In this document: positions 1 to 6,656 of the stretch, in pieces
How the letters are laid out: each line of letters begins with the position of its first letter
Numbering within the stretch: the stretch's first letter is position 1
Assembly: GCA_003022985.1 (NCBI GenBank)
Contig: PXTV01000106.1
Coordinates: 1-9,409, forward strand
Reading direction: 5' to 3'
Origin: Bacteroidetes bacterium SW_11_45_7
Lineage (GTDB): Bacteria > Bacteroidota > Bacteroidia > Chitinophagales > SW-11-45-7
Length of the DNA: 9,409 nt
Translations under genes and position numbers: made by a program
The notes under the pieces: generated by a model
What the model saw: only the letters and a program-made list of their open reading frames with translations
The model's database searches: none
What the model was told of the DNA's origin: nothing

Positions 1-1083
1 TTACTGGCTAAAACTTATGCTGCTTACGGGTTGGAAGATGAGCGGTTCAAATACGGGCTGGATTTTCTTTACCTCTTTGATAAACGCCCCCGTCACTCAA
101 TAGCTGTTACGTTCAGGAACGACATTACAACCGGCTCCAACATTGATGAAAACTTCGGGTCGAGGGGCTTTTTCTCCGATGTGGTGTTTAGGCGCACAGA
201 TGAGGACGGGGATCAGATTCCCCTTAAGCTTATGTTTTTGCGGGAAGGGCGTATTGAATATTTCAAGGAGTGGGATGTTGGCTTTTCCATAACAAGTGGG
301 TTGGTGAACCGGCAAATGGACCCTTATTTCCATTTTAATTATCTTACTGATGGCAGCGATCTTGCCCCTGACCCCACCATATCCTCTCTTACTTCATCCG
401 AATTGACCATTACCGGCCGTTTTGCTTACCAGGAGAAGTTTTTGTCAGGTGAATTCAACCGCATTAGTGCAGGCACTAAGTATCCTGTTGTGTCGCTCCA
501 ATATTCGCTGGGCGTCAAGGGCATTTTAGGAAGTGAGTTCAATTACCATAAACTGGAATTGACTGTTGATGATAATCTCAATATTAAACCTTTAGGGAAA
601 ACATTTTATACACTAACAGCGGGAAAGCAATTCGGCCGTGTTCCCTATTTATTGATGGAAATTCCCCAAGGCAATGATGGTTACTTCCTGAATTATTACG
701 GCTTTAATATGATGAACCAGTACGAGTTTGCAGCTGACCAATACGCCATGCTCTTTGCCGATCATCACTTTGAAGGGTTTTTCTTCCAGAAAATTCCCCT
801 GATAAGGGAGCTCAATTTCCGTACTGTGGTGAGTTTCCGAGCCCTTATTGGCGGTATGACAGATGAGAACAAAGCTGCCAATAAGCCGAATCTTGAAGGA
901 AATGCACCGGATGATGCTATTTTTCAGGTTAAGTCCCCAAGCCGCATACCTTATCTTGAAGTGGGAGCTGGCATAGAGAATATTCTAAGAATTTTCCGGG
1001 TTGATGCTGTATGGCGTCTTACAAAAAAGCTGGAGAATCAGAGCAATTTCGGTATTCGGTTGGGGATGAGAGTCTCGTTTTAG
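1..1083 (+). CDS. DUF5686 family outer-membrane protein, C-terminal part (5' end outside window)
   Basis: The frame is open from base 1 to the TAG at 1081-1083, giving 360 residues of a longer protein; the TTG at 31 is internal, not a start. The sequence is rich in alternating polar/aromatic stretches such as KYGLDFLYLF, FHFNYL and GYFLNYYGFNMMNQYEFAADQYAMLF, split here by charged turns, and it ends in Phe (RLGMRVSF), as expected of a transmembrane beta-barrel recognised by the Bam machinery. The pattern matches the C-terminal barrel of Bacteroidota DUF5686 proteins, which usually carry an N-terminal carboxypeptidase-regulatory-like domain and run to about 800 residues, so a little under half is probably visible. 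The family has no established biochemical role; outer-membrane location is inferred from the barrel pattern. A strong hairpin lies about 100 bp downstream. Confidence 0.8.
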   Translation, partial: LLAKTYAAYGLEDERFKYGLDFLYLFDKRPRHSIAVTFRNDITTGSNIDENFGSRGFFSDVVFRRTDEDGDQIPLKLMFLREGRIEYFKEWDVGFSITSGLVNRQMDPYFHFNYLTDGSDLAPDPTISSLTSSELTITGRFAYQEKFLSGEFNRISAGTKYPVVSLQYSLGVKGILGSEFNYHKLELTVDDNLNIKPLGKTFYTLTAGKQFGRVPYLLMEIPQGNDGYFLNYYGFNMMNQYEFAADQYAMLFADHHFEGFFFQKIPLIRELNFRTVVSFRALIGGMTDENKAANKPNLEGNAPDDAIFQVKSPSRIPYLEVGAGIENILRIFRVDAVWRLTKKLENQSNFGIRLGMRVSF

Positions 1084-1361
1084 TGGATATTGTTCGTTGG
1101 TTCTCCAAAATAACGCGTACCTACTGCCTAACCTATCATTCTTTTTGTTAATAATTTTTTTAGCCACTTCTGATTGAAATTCGGAAGGCACTCCCGATGA
1201 TTTTCATCGGGAGTGGCTATATTATTTTAATTGAATAAGTACGCATTTTTGTGATGAACCATATTTCGAAACATTCAATTTAGTAAAAGGTTTTTAATAA
1301 TACAAACTTTTTAGAGCTTTTAAATGTCATGCTCTTTATTAATGGTAGGATGAGGATGGCT
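1084..1361. other. AT-rich intergenic region between convergent genes
   Basis: This 278-bp gap separates the end of the DUF5686 gene (+) from the end of the B12-binding gene (-). Its one strong element is the hairpin at 1189-1215. A weak 5-bp inverted repeat (AGAGC at 1313-1317 with GCTCT at 1331-1335) lies nearer the minus-strand gene, but it has a 13-nt loop and no U-tract on the minus strand, so I do not call it a terminator. I see no convincing small gene. Confidence 0.6.
1189..1229 (+). terminator. Intrinsic terminator-like hairpin after the DUF5686 gene
   Basis: CACTCCCGATGA (1189-1200) pairs perfectly with TCATCGGGAGTG (1204-1215) around a TTT loop, a 12-bp stem. On the plus strand it is followed by the moderately T-rich GCTATATTATTTT. 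On the minus strand the sequence after the stem is not T-rich, so it most likely serves the upstream plus-strand gene. TAGCCAC at 1161-1167 can also pair with GTGGCTA at 1213-1219, competing with the base of the stem. Confidence 0.65.
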
Positions 1362-1775
1362 TCACTCAACCATCCGCTTATCTTTTACTTGATCCTGTAT
1401 AAATTGAATAATGTCCTGCGTAGTTGTGCCGGGTGAGAAAAGATGATCGACCGTTTCCTCCAAAAGCTTTTTACGGTCTTTTTCCGGAATGATCCCGCCA
1501 CCTATAAGAAGTACATCATTGAGCCCTTTTTCATTCATCAGGTTGGCTATCTTGGGAAAAACGGTCATGTGCGCTCCTGAAAGGATCGAGACACCAATGG
1601 CATCGACATCCTCTTGCATAGCCGCATTCACAACCATCTCGGGCGTCTGCCGCAAACCTGTGTAAATCACTTCCATTCCCGCATCCCGCAGGGCTGACGC
1701 AATCACCTTAGCACCGCGGTCGTGACCATCGAGGCCAACCTTTGCTATCAAGACACGAATGGGCCGTTCCTGCAT
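1362..1775 (-). CDS. Stand-alone cobalamin (B12)-binding domain protein, acyl-CoA mutase small-subunit type
   Basis: A 137-residue protein made only of the B12-binding fold found at the C terminus of methylmalonyl-CoA mutase. Seen directly: DGHDRG at residues 16-21, where His18 would be the lower axial cobalt ligand of base-off/His-on B12; SILSG at 63-67; and GGG at 92-94, the Gly-rich turn next to the nucleotide tail. Free-standing proteins of this size act as small subunits of B12-dependent acyl-CoA mutases (methylmalonyl-, isobutyryl- or hydroxyisobutyryl-CoA type), paired with a separate TIM-barrel subunit. No such subunit is in this window, so the substrate cannot be assigned. The ATG lies 2 nt after the stop of the upstream small gene and has no clear Shine-Dalgarno, suggesting translational coupling within the gltX operon. 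Cytoplasmic. The family call is firm; the reaction is inferred. Confidence 0.88.
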   Translation of the reverse strand: MQERPIRVLIAKVGLDGHDRGAKVIASALRDAGMEVIYTGLRQTPEMVVNAAMQEDVDAIGVSILSGAHMTVFPKIANLMNEKGLNDVLLIGGGIIPEKDRKKLLEETVDHLFSPGTTTQDIIQFIQDQVKDKRMVE

Positions 1776-1777
1776 GC

Positions 1778-2026
1778 TTATTTCTTTTCGGTCTTACCCC
1801 ACTTGGAGCGGCTGCGCTTCCCCTTTTGATCGGCACCTTCCTTCAACTCATCGTAATCCTCGCGCTCCTGGAGCTTTTTATCTTCCACATTTTTGTTCAG
1901 GAACTTATTGATCTTACTCAGATCGTAATTGGCCTCGATTTCACCAAACTCGTTGATGTTGATTTCCAAGCCTTCAAGATCGGGATTAACCTTTGGCTGT
2001 CCTTCTTTTGAATTCTTCTTGGGCAT
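1778..2026 (-). CDS. Small highly charged protein of unknown function
   Basis: An 82-residue, very hydrophilic protein with no cysteine, signal peptide or membrane segment. The N-terminal part is basic and polar ([19 protein letters not shown]). The middle is acidic and probably helical ([28 protein letters not shown]). The C-terminal tail is strongly basic ([15 protein letters not shown]). I do not recognise a named domain. It is probably real: it has the best Shine-Dalgarno in the window (AGGAGG, 5 nt before the ATG), a clean start and stop, and it sits between gltX (54 bp upstream) and the B12-binding gene (2 bp downstream) on the same strand. The basic tail could contact nucleic acid or an acidic partner protein, but that is speculation. 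The long hydrophobic frame on the opposite strand is its mirror image. Confidence 0.75.
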   Translation of the reverse strand: MPKKNSKEGQPKVNPDLEGLEININEFGEIEANYDLSKINKFLNKNVEDKKLQEREDYDELKEGADQKGKRSRSKWGKTEKK

Positions 2027-2031
2027 AATTG

Positions 2032-2037
2032 CCTCCT
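2032..2037 (-). promoter_or_regulatory. Strong Shine-Dalgarno before the 82-residue protein
   Basis: On the minus strand ACGAGGAGGCAATT precedes the ATG, giving a full AGGAGG core 5 nt from the start codon. Bacteroidota genes usually lack such sites, and no other start in this window has one; gltX has only AAAGGGG. It fixes the start of the small gene. Confidence 0.7.
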
Positions 2038-2080
2038 CGTTTTTTAAATTTTGACCAATAACTGTGTTCTTAGTAACAAT

Positions 2081-3528
2081 TTAAGCATTTTTAATGATTC
2101 CTTCAAATGCCTGAATTCCCTCATCCATTCTTGTTAACGTTTCATCCTTTCCTATTAGTGCCGCAAGATCGAAAACAGGCGGCCCTTGCATGACGCCCGT
2201 TAGCATGACACGTACTAAGGGCAAAATCCAACCGAATTTCAATTCATTTTCCTTAATGTAGTTTTTGACCACAGCTTCTAGATTCTCCCCGTTGAAATCC
2301 TCCACGGCTTCGATCTGCTTACGGATTTCGTCAAAATGGGTTTTGATATCATCCGACCAACGTTTTTGCACCACTTTTTGATCATACCCTGCTGGCTTTT
2401 GGAAAAAGTAATACCCCTCGTGCCAGAAATCGGGCAGGAATGAGACGCGTTCCTTTAGCAAACGGCAGAATTCCTTCAAAAATTCGGGGTCCTCAATCGT
2501 CACCCCGTGCTGTTCAAGAATGGGCTGTACCATTGACGCGAGCTCTTCATCATCTTTATCCTTGATAAACTGCTGATTGAACCACTTCGCCTTTTCAAAA
2601 TCGAAACGAGCACCTGCTTTGCCCACCCGCTGAATAGCGAAATCCCGGATGAGTTGATCCATTGTGTAAATTTCCTGGTCCGTGCCGGGATTCCATCCCA
2701 AAAAAGCAAGGATATTCACAAAGGCCTCAGGGAAAAAGCCCTTCTCGCGAAACCCCGGTGCGAGGTCCCCTGTTTCGGGGTCGGTCCAGTCGAGGGGGAA
2801 AACGGGAAAGCCCATTTGGTCACCATCGCGTTTACTGAGCTTGCCTTTGCCATCCGGGCGCAATATGAGCGGTAAGTGGGCAAATGAGGGCATTTGATCT
2901 TCCCAGCCAAGATATTTGTATAACAGTACATGGAGCGGGGCTGAAGGGAGCCACTCTTCGCCACGGATCTTTGAAAGACCACCCAGCCCCTGATCTCATC
3001 GTAAAACCGGACCTCTTCCTTGCGAGGCATTCTAATGCGAAACACATATTCCTCACCATTTGCGAATCGCTGCTTCACATCATCATCCGAAAGTGTAAGC
3101 GAATTTTTCATGTACTGGCGTGTAACAGCATCGTATTTGGGTGAGGGAACGCCCTGCTTTTTAAGATCTTCCCGCATCTTTTCAAGATCATCGGATGAAT
3201 CGAAGCAGTAGTAAGCATGGCCATTTGCCACAAGCTGCTCCGCATACTGTTCATAACCCGCCTTGCGTTCGGATTGGCGGTATGGGCCATAGGGACCACC
3301 AACATGAAATCCCTCATCGCATTCGATGCCGCACCAATTCAGCGCTTCCACAATATAATCCTCTGCTTTTGGCACGTAGCGCGTTTCATCGGTATCTTCC
3401 AAACGAAGGATGAGTTTGCCGTTTTGTTGACGGGCGAAGAGATAATTGTACAGCGCTGTGCGCACGCCACCCATATGAAGCGGTCCTGTTGGACTTGGCG
3501 CAAAGCGAACTCTCGGTTGATCTGCCAT
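2081..3528 (-). pseudogene. gltX: Glutamyl-tRNA synthetase with an internal out-of-frame deletion
   Basis: GluRS charges tRNA(Glu) with glutamate in the cytoplasm and is normally essential. The ATG at 3528 begins MADQPRVRFAPSPTG, with the class I HIGH-type motif as HMGG at residues 18-21 and LEDTD at 43-47. This frame is good GluRS down to DEIRGWVVFQ (about position 2973). From about 2968 the homology continues in another frame as IRGEEWLPSAPLHVLL, then the KMSKS-type motif KLSKR (about 2828-2842) and the complete anticodon-binding region to the TAA at 2081. Between the two halves about 34 family residues are missing, including the block that normally reads like KSDGxPTYHLANVVDDHLM, and the frame shifts, implying a loss of 3n+1 bases (near 100 or 103). 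Unrepaired, the first frame ends in unrelated sequence at 2716. An upstream in-frame ATG at 3600 is less likely than 3528. It is either a true lesion or an assembly gap. Confidence 0.9.
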
Positions 3529-3655
3529 GATACCCCTTTTCATTTCAGTTAGTAAAATTACGGAATTCAGACGAGCCGCACATTTCAGATAAGAAATCAC
3601 AAAGGGTCTGCCACCTCATCTCCCCTCCAATGGAATTTTGGTAATATTGCTTACC

Positions 3656-4666
3656 ATGATACTCGTAACAGGCGGTAATGGGTTTTTAGGCGCATATCTT
3701 GTCCATTATCTGGTTCAATACAGTGAACAAGTCAGAGTCCTTCACAGGGCCACCAGCGATCTTTCATTACTGGCGCCCATTCGCGATAAGATTGAACTTG
3801 TAGAAGGTGATATACAGGATATTACCTCGATCGTCAACGCTATGGAGGGAGTTGACAAGGTGTATCATGCGGCAGCAATCGTGTCGTTTGATCCGGCAAA
3901 AAGGAAGCAACTCTACAACATCAACGTTCAGGGTACGGCCCATGTAGTGGATGCAGCGCTGCAAACGGGTGTTAACAAACTGCTCCACGTCAGTTCTGTA
4001 GCAGCCATTGGTGATATCCCGAGCATGGGAAAGGTTGATGAAACAGCACGCTGGGAGCGCAATAAAGCACGTTCCCATTACAGTATCAGCAAATTCTTAG
4101 CGGAACAGGAAGCGTGGCGCGGCCAAGCTGAAGGCCTCTCTACTGTTATTGTCAATCCATCTGTGATCATGGGCGCTGGTGATTGGAATACAGGCACGCC
4201 TGCCCTATTCAGGCGGATCGATGAGGGATTTCCCTTTTATCCACCGGGGATCAATGGTTTTGTTGATGTACGCGATGTGGCTAAAGCATCCATCGCTCTT
4301 ATGAACAGTAAACAGGAAGGCGAACGCTTTATCCTTTCTTCGGAGAACCTGTCCTTTCTGCAGGTATTAACGCAGATTGCAGATGAGTTAAAGGCAACAA
4401 GACCTTATCTCAAAGCATCACCATTGGTTAGTTCGCTTGCCCTGCCCATAGAAAAGGCCAAAACACTGATCACCGGTGAGGAGCCCATGATCACAAGGGA
4501 GTCCATCGCTTCCTCGACCATTCAGATCCATTACTCGCATCAAAAAGTCACATCAGCAATCGATTTTCATTTCCGTCCCATCCGTGAGACCCTTTATGAA
4601 ACCGCTCAGCTGTACCAAAAAGCAAAAGAAAACGGTGAGCTGCGGCCCCTCACTCTTCCTGTATAA
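3656..4666 (+). CDS. NAD(P)-dependent epimerase/dehydratase-like extended SDR
   Basis: A 336-residue extended short-chain dehydrogenase. MILVTGGNGFLG carries the Gly-rich TGGxGxxG nucleotide-binding motif at residues 5-12; GDIQD near 51-55 contains the adenine-contacting Asp; HAAA is at 71-74; HVSSVAAIG near 111-119 supplies the catalytic Ser; and YSISK gives Tyr142 and Lys146. The C-terminal half is the variable substrate domain and ends in a basic/polar tail. Overall it resembles dihydroflavonol-reductase/3-beta-hydroxysteroid-dehydrogenase-like SDRs common in Bacteroidota; the substrate is unknown. The ATG at 3656 is preferred over an in-frame TTG at 3638 because it starts directly at the Rossmann strand. 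The gene is divergent from gltX (127 bp apart) and its last 17 bp overlap the end of the opposing permease gene. Confidence 0.85.
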   Translation: MILVTGGNGFLGAYLVHYLVQYSEQVRVLHRATSDLSLLAPIRDKIELVEGDIQDITSIVNAMEGVDKVYHAAAIVSFDPAKRKQLYNINVQGTAHVVDAALQTGVNKLLHVSSVAAIGDIPSMGKVDETARWERNKARSHYSISKFLAEQEAWRGQAEGLSTVIVNPSVIMGAGDWNTGTPALFRRIDEGFPFYPPGINGFVDVRDVAKASIALMNSKQEGERFILSSENLSFLQVLTQIADELKATRPYLKASPLVSSLALPIEKAKTLITGEEPMITRESIASSTIQIHYSHQKVTSAIDFHFRPIRETLYETAQLYQKAKENGELRPLTLPV

Positions 4667-5888
4667 GCCAGCGCTGATTAGCAGCCCTGTTAGCAGGCAA
4701 CCATGAAGCGAGCAGTGATATCACGATAACCGTGACCAAAACCAATGCAAAATCAGCCTCCTCAAGTTCAACAGGGTATTGCTGGACAACAAATGTTCCT
4801 GCCCCCTGAATCTGAATCAACGCAAAATATTTTTGTGCAAGGACGATAAGAAAAGCAACGAACACGCCTGTACCGGCCCCTATCAAAGAAGTGAGCATGC
4901 CTTCCATCAAGAAGATTAAACGGATCAGGCCTTTGGTTGCGCCCATCACTTTAAGAATGGCAATATCTTTTGCCTTGTCGATAACGAGCATAGTAAGCGA
5001 GCCGATGATATTGAAAGCTGCAATGATCAGGATCAAGGTCAGGATAGCATAAACCGCCCATTTCTCTGTCTGCATCACTTTGTAGAGAAAGCGGTTTTGT
5101 TGATAGCGGTTCTGGACAACGAATTGATCGCCAAGTAAGGCCTCCAGATTGTGAATCACTTTCCCCTGGCCCACATTAGCTTTGATAGAAAGCTCAATGG
5201 CTGATACTTCCTGGTCGTATTCAAGAAGCTCCCTTGCAAAATCAATAGGAACGAGCACATATTTACTGTCGAACTCCTGTTGAATTTCGAATACGCCTTT
5301 GGGAACAATCGGTTCCCGATTAAAAGCGCGCGAAGGATTGATATACGTATTATCGCCCCGTTTGGGCATATATACTTGTAGGGGAGCGGGGTAATTCCCG
5401 CTTACATTAAGACCAAGCTTAGCTTCCACACCCCTGCCGATGACAGCATAATGCTCAGGACCTTGTTTTAGAAGAAACTCTCCTCGCTCAACAGCAGAAT
5501 CGACCCCTGTCACATGAACATAATTACTATCAACTCCTTTTAAGGTGATGATCTGCTCATCCTTGCTTGTTTTAGCAAGCGCTTTCTGCTCCAATACCTC
5601 CGATATATGAGCCACGCCCTCCATTGAACGGATTTGATCAAGCGTATCGCTGGAGAGCGTAAAAGTTTTGCCCTTCTCAGGCAAAATTTTCACCTCCGGA
5701 TAGAACGAATTGTACAACGAAAGAACAAGACCCTCAAAACCGTTAAAAACAGACAGGACAAGGATGAGCGCCAAACTGCCAACACCCATGCCAACCATGG
5801 ATACACCGGAGATGATGTTGATGGCATTTGTTGACTTTTTTGAAAACAAATAGCGCCTGGCAATACGAAATGCTAATCCCGGTTTCAC
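4650..5888 (-). CDS. LolC/LolE-family ABC transporter permease (lipoprotein release)
   Basis: A 412-residue inner-membrane protein of the MacB/FtsX superfamily. The layout is a basic N terminus with RRYLFSKKSTNAINIISG (residues 11-28), TM1 about 24-49, a large periplasmic domain about 50-275, then three C-terminal TM segments at about 279-303, 321-350 and 380-397. DKAKDIAILKVMGAT (304-318) is the coupling segment that contacts the ATPase in this family. Known relatives extract outer-membrane lipoproteins from the inner membrane with LolD; no ATPase gene is nearby, which is common in Bacteroidota. Start: GTG at 5888, the only sensible start, placing RRYLFSKK at the usual distance from the N terminus; there is no Shine-Dalgarno. 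Length matches the family. Whether it acts as LolC or LolE, or as a combined protein, cannot be told. Confidence 0.88.
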   Translation of the reverse strand: MKPGLAFRIARRYLFSKKSTNAINIISGVSMVGMGVGSLALILVLSVFNGFEGLVLSLYNSFYPEVKILPEKGKTFTLSSDTLDQIRSMEGVAHISEVLEQKALAKTSKDEQIITLKGVDSNYVHVTGVDSAVERGEFLLKQGPEHYAVIGRGVEAKLGLNVSGNYPAPLQVYMPKRGDNTYINPSRAFNREPIVPKGVFEIQQEFDSKYVLVPIDFARELLEYDQEVSAIELSIKANVGQGKVIHNLEALLGDQFVVQNRYQQNRFLYKVMQTEKWAVYAILTLILIIAAFNIIGSLTMLVIDKAKDIAILKVMGATKGLIRLIFLMEGMLTSLIGAGTGVFVAFLIVLAQKYFALIQIQGAGTFVVQQYPVELEEADFALVLVTVIVISLLASWLPANRAANQRWLIQEE

Positions 5889-6006
5889 AAGTTGGCCTGA
5901 TTTAACATTGAGCGAAGGTGGTGAAATTGCCCGTCAATTTTACAAGATTCAGAATGATTATCTCTACTAAAACACATTTCATTGATGGGCACCCTTTAGC
6001 TGGTGG

Positions 6007-6038
6007 CCTTTACATCCCTATTTCATCAAATGTAAAGG
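6007..6038. repeat. 9-bp inverted repeat upstream of the permease gene
   Basis: CCTTTACAT (6007-6015) and ATGTAAAGG (6030-6038) are perfect inverted copies around a 14-nt spacer, about 120-150 bp upstream of the permease start. On the minus strand the right arm overlaps TACATTTG (6034-6027), which fits the Bacteroidota -7 consensus TAnnTTTG, but no -33 element sits at the usual distance. There is no T-tract, so a terminator is unlikely; an operator or RNA hairpin is possible. Confidence 0.4.
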
Positions 6039-6291
6039 GCCTCATGTCAAAATTTATTGCAATGGACAAGCAATATGTAAGTTCTCTTTTAACATTGTTT
6101 ACCAGTTAAGTTTTGAGCATGGTGGCAACATGGTGAAACGAAAACACGATTACATAAAGAAATCCTCTAAAATCTTCTGATGACCAAATCAGATAAGCAC
6201 AAATCCGATTATTAAAATGAGTTCCTTTTATTGGTTCTTACCCTAAATGGAGTTCCTATTTGGAAGAAAAATAAAAGCAAAAGCAAAAAAT

Positions 6292-6328
6292 AACTAAAAT
6301 TTTAGTTGACAAACTAAACATTTAGTTT
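6292..6328. promoter_or_regulatory. Double palindromic operator, probably for the BlaI/MecI-type repressor
   Basis: Two perfect palindromes stand side by side: AACTAAAATTTTAGTT (6292-6307) and AAACTAAACATTTAGTTT (6311-6328). Both contain ACTAAA-N2-TTTAGT, starting at 6293 and 6313, so their centres are exactly 20 bp (about two helical turns) apart. BlaI/MecI winged-helix dimers bind short dyads of this kind in their own promoters. The second dyad fills the space between the -33 and -7 elements, so a bound repressor would block RNA polymerase. The dyads are seen directly; the identity of the binding protein is inferred from the adjacent gene. Confidence 0.8.
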
Positions 6329-6336
6329 TATATTTG
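6306..6336 (+). promoter_or_regulatory. Bacteroidota-type promoter of the repressor/M56 operon
   Basis: TTG at 6306-6308 and TATATTTG at 6329-6336 fit the Bacteroidota housekeeping consensus (TTTG near -33, TAnnTTTG near -7) with a 20-bp spacer. The expected transcription start falls at about 6340-6344, on or beside the ATG at 6341, so the mRNA may be leaderless or nearly so. Confidence 0.7.
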
Positions 6337-6340
6337 AAGT

Positions 6341-6653
6341 ATGAAGACGTTAACGAAGGCGGAAGAACAAATTATGCAGGTTCTTTGGGAAAGCGGAGAG
6401 GGCTTTGTCAAAGAAATCCGCCAAGGATTACCCGATCCGAAGCCCGCTTATAACACGGTTTCAATATTACCCCCTTGTTTCTAAGAAAGAGTACTCGAAG
6501 TCACGCCTCCATGAAATGCTAAGCAACTATTTCGGCAACTCCTTCAGGGAGCTCATCTCATTTTTTGCCAAAGAAAATAACCTCAGCCTCAATGAACTCG
6601 AGGAACTCATCCAGGATGTACAGCAAGACATTGACAAAAATAAAAACAAGTAA
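6341..6653 (+). pseudogene. BlaI/MecI/CopY-family repressor with an internal out-of-frame deletion
   Basis: Family members are small winged-helix dimers that repress their own operon and are cleaved when the partner M56 peptidase is activated. The ATG at 6341 begins MKTLTKAEEQIMQVLWESG, very typical of Bacteroidota members, and continues to PKPAYNTVS (to 6463); that frame then meets a TAA at 6482-6484. Family sequence resumes in another frame from 6462 as QYYPLVSKKEYSKSRL and runs through NYFGNSFRELISFFAKEN to the TAA at 6651-6653, the normal dimerisation half. About 21 residues are missing at the junction, corresponding to the rest of the DNA-recognition helix and the wing (normally like TIVRILEKKGFV), a loss of 3n+2 bases (near 62 or 65). 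As read, no DNA-binding repressor can be made. The second half has only a TTG (6405) as an in-frame start. M56 follows 3 bp downstream. Confidence 0.88.
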
Positions 6654-6656
6654 CTC

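Larger units (their letters stand above)
5889..6340. other. 452-bp divergent intergenic region
   Basis: The region lies between the start of the permease gene (-) and the repressor gene (+). It contains an inverted repeat at 6007-6038, a promoter and double operator at 6292-6336, and a near-direct repeat (GAGTTCCT at 6219-6226 and 6250-6257). A 63-codon open frame from GTG 5918 to 6109 has no recognisable protein pattern and I do not call it a gene. Base composition becomes very A-rich just before the operators (6265-6300). Confidence 0.6.

Noticed and set aside
1742..2011. An 89-codon hydrophobic open frame on the plus strand
   Set aside because: It lies wholly opposite the charged 82-residue gene and the start of the B12 gene; its hydrophobicity is the complement of Lys/Glu-rich codons, and it has no homology pattern.
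2716..3600. Reading the two gltX frames as two separate functional subunits or a programmed frameshift
   Set aside because: Conserved residues are missing at the junction, which a frameshift cannot restore; no slippery sequence is visible, and the first frame runs on into unrelated sequence.
5918..6109. A 63-codon open frame starting at GTG in the intergenic region
   Set aside because: No recognisable motif, no ribosome-binding site and an inverted repeat within it; coding potential is unsupported.
6219..6257. Direct repeat GAGTTCCT (6219-6226 and 6250-6257)
   Set aside because: Only 8 bp, in AT-rich DNA, with a 31-bp period; could be chance and gives no clear promoter or operator logic.
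6405..6653. An independent 82-residue protein starting at TTG 6405
   Set aside because: Its first 19 residues are the wrong frame of the repressor N-terminus; only the part from QYYPLVS on is family sequence.
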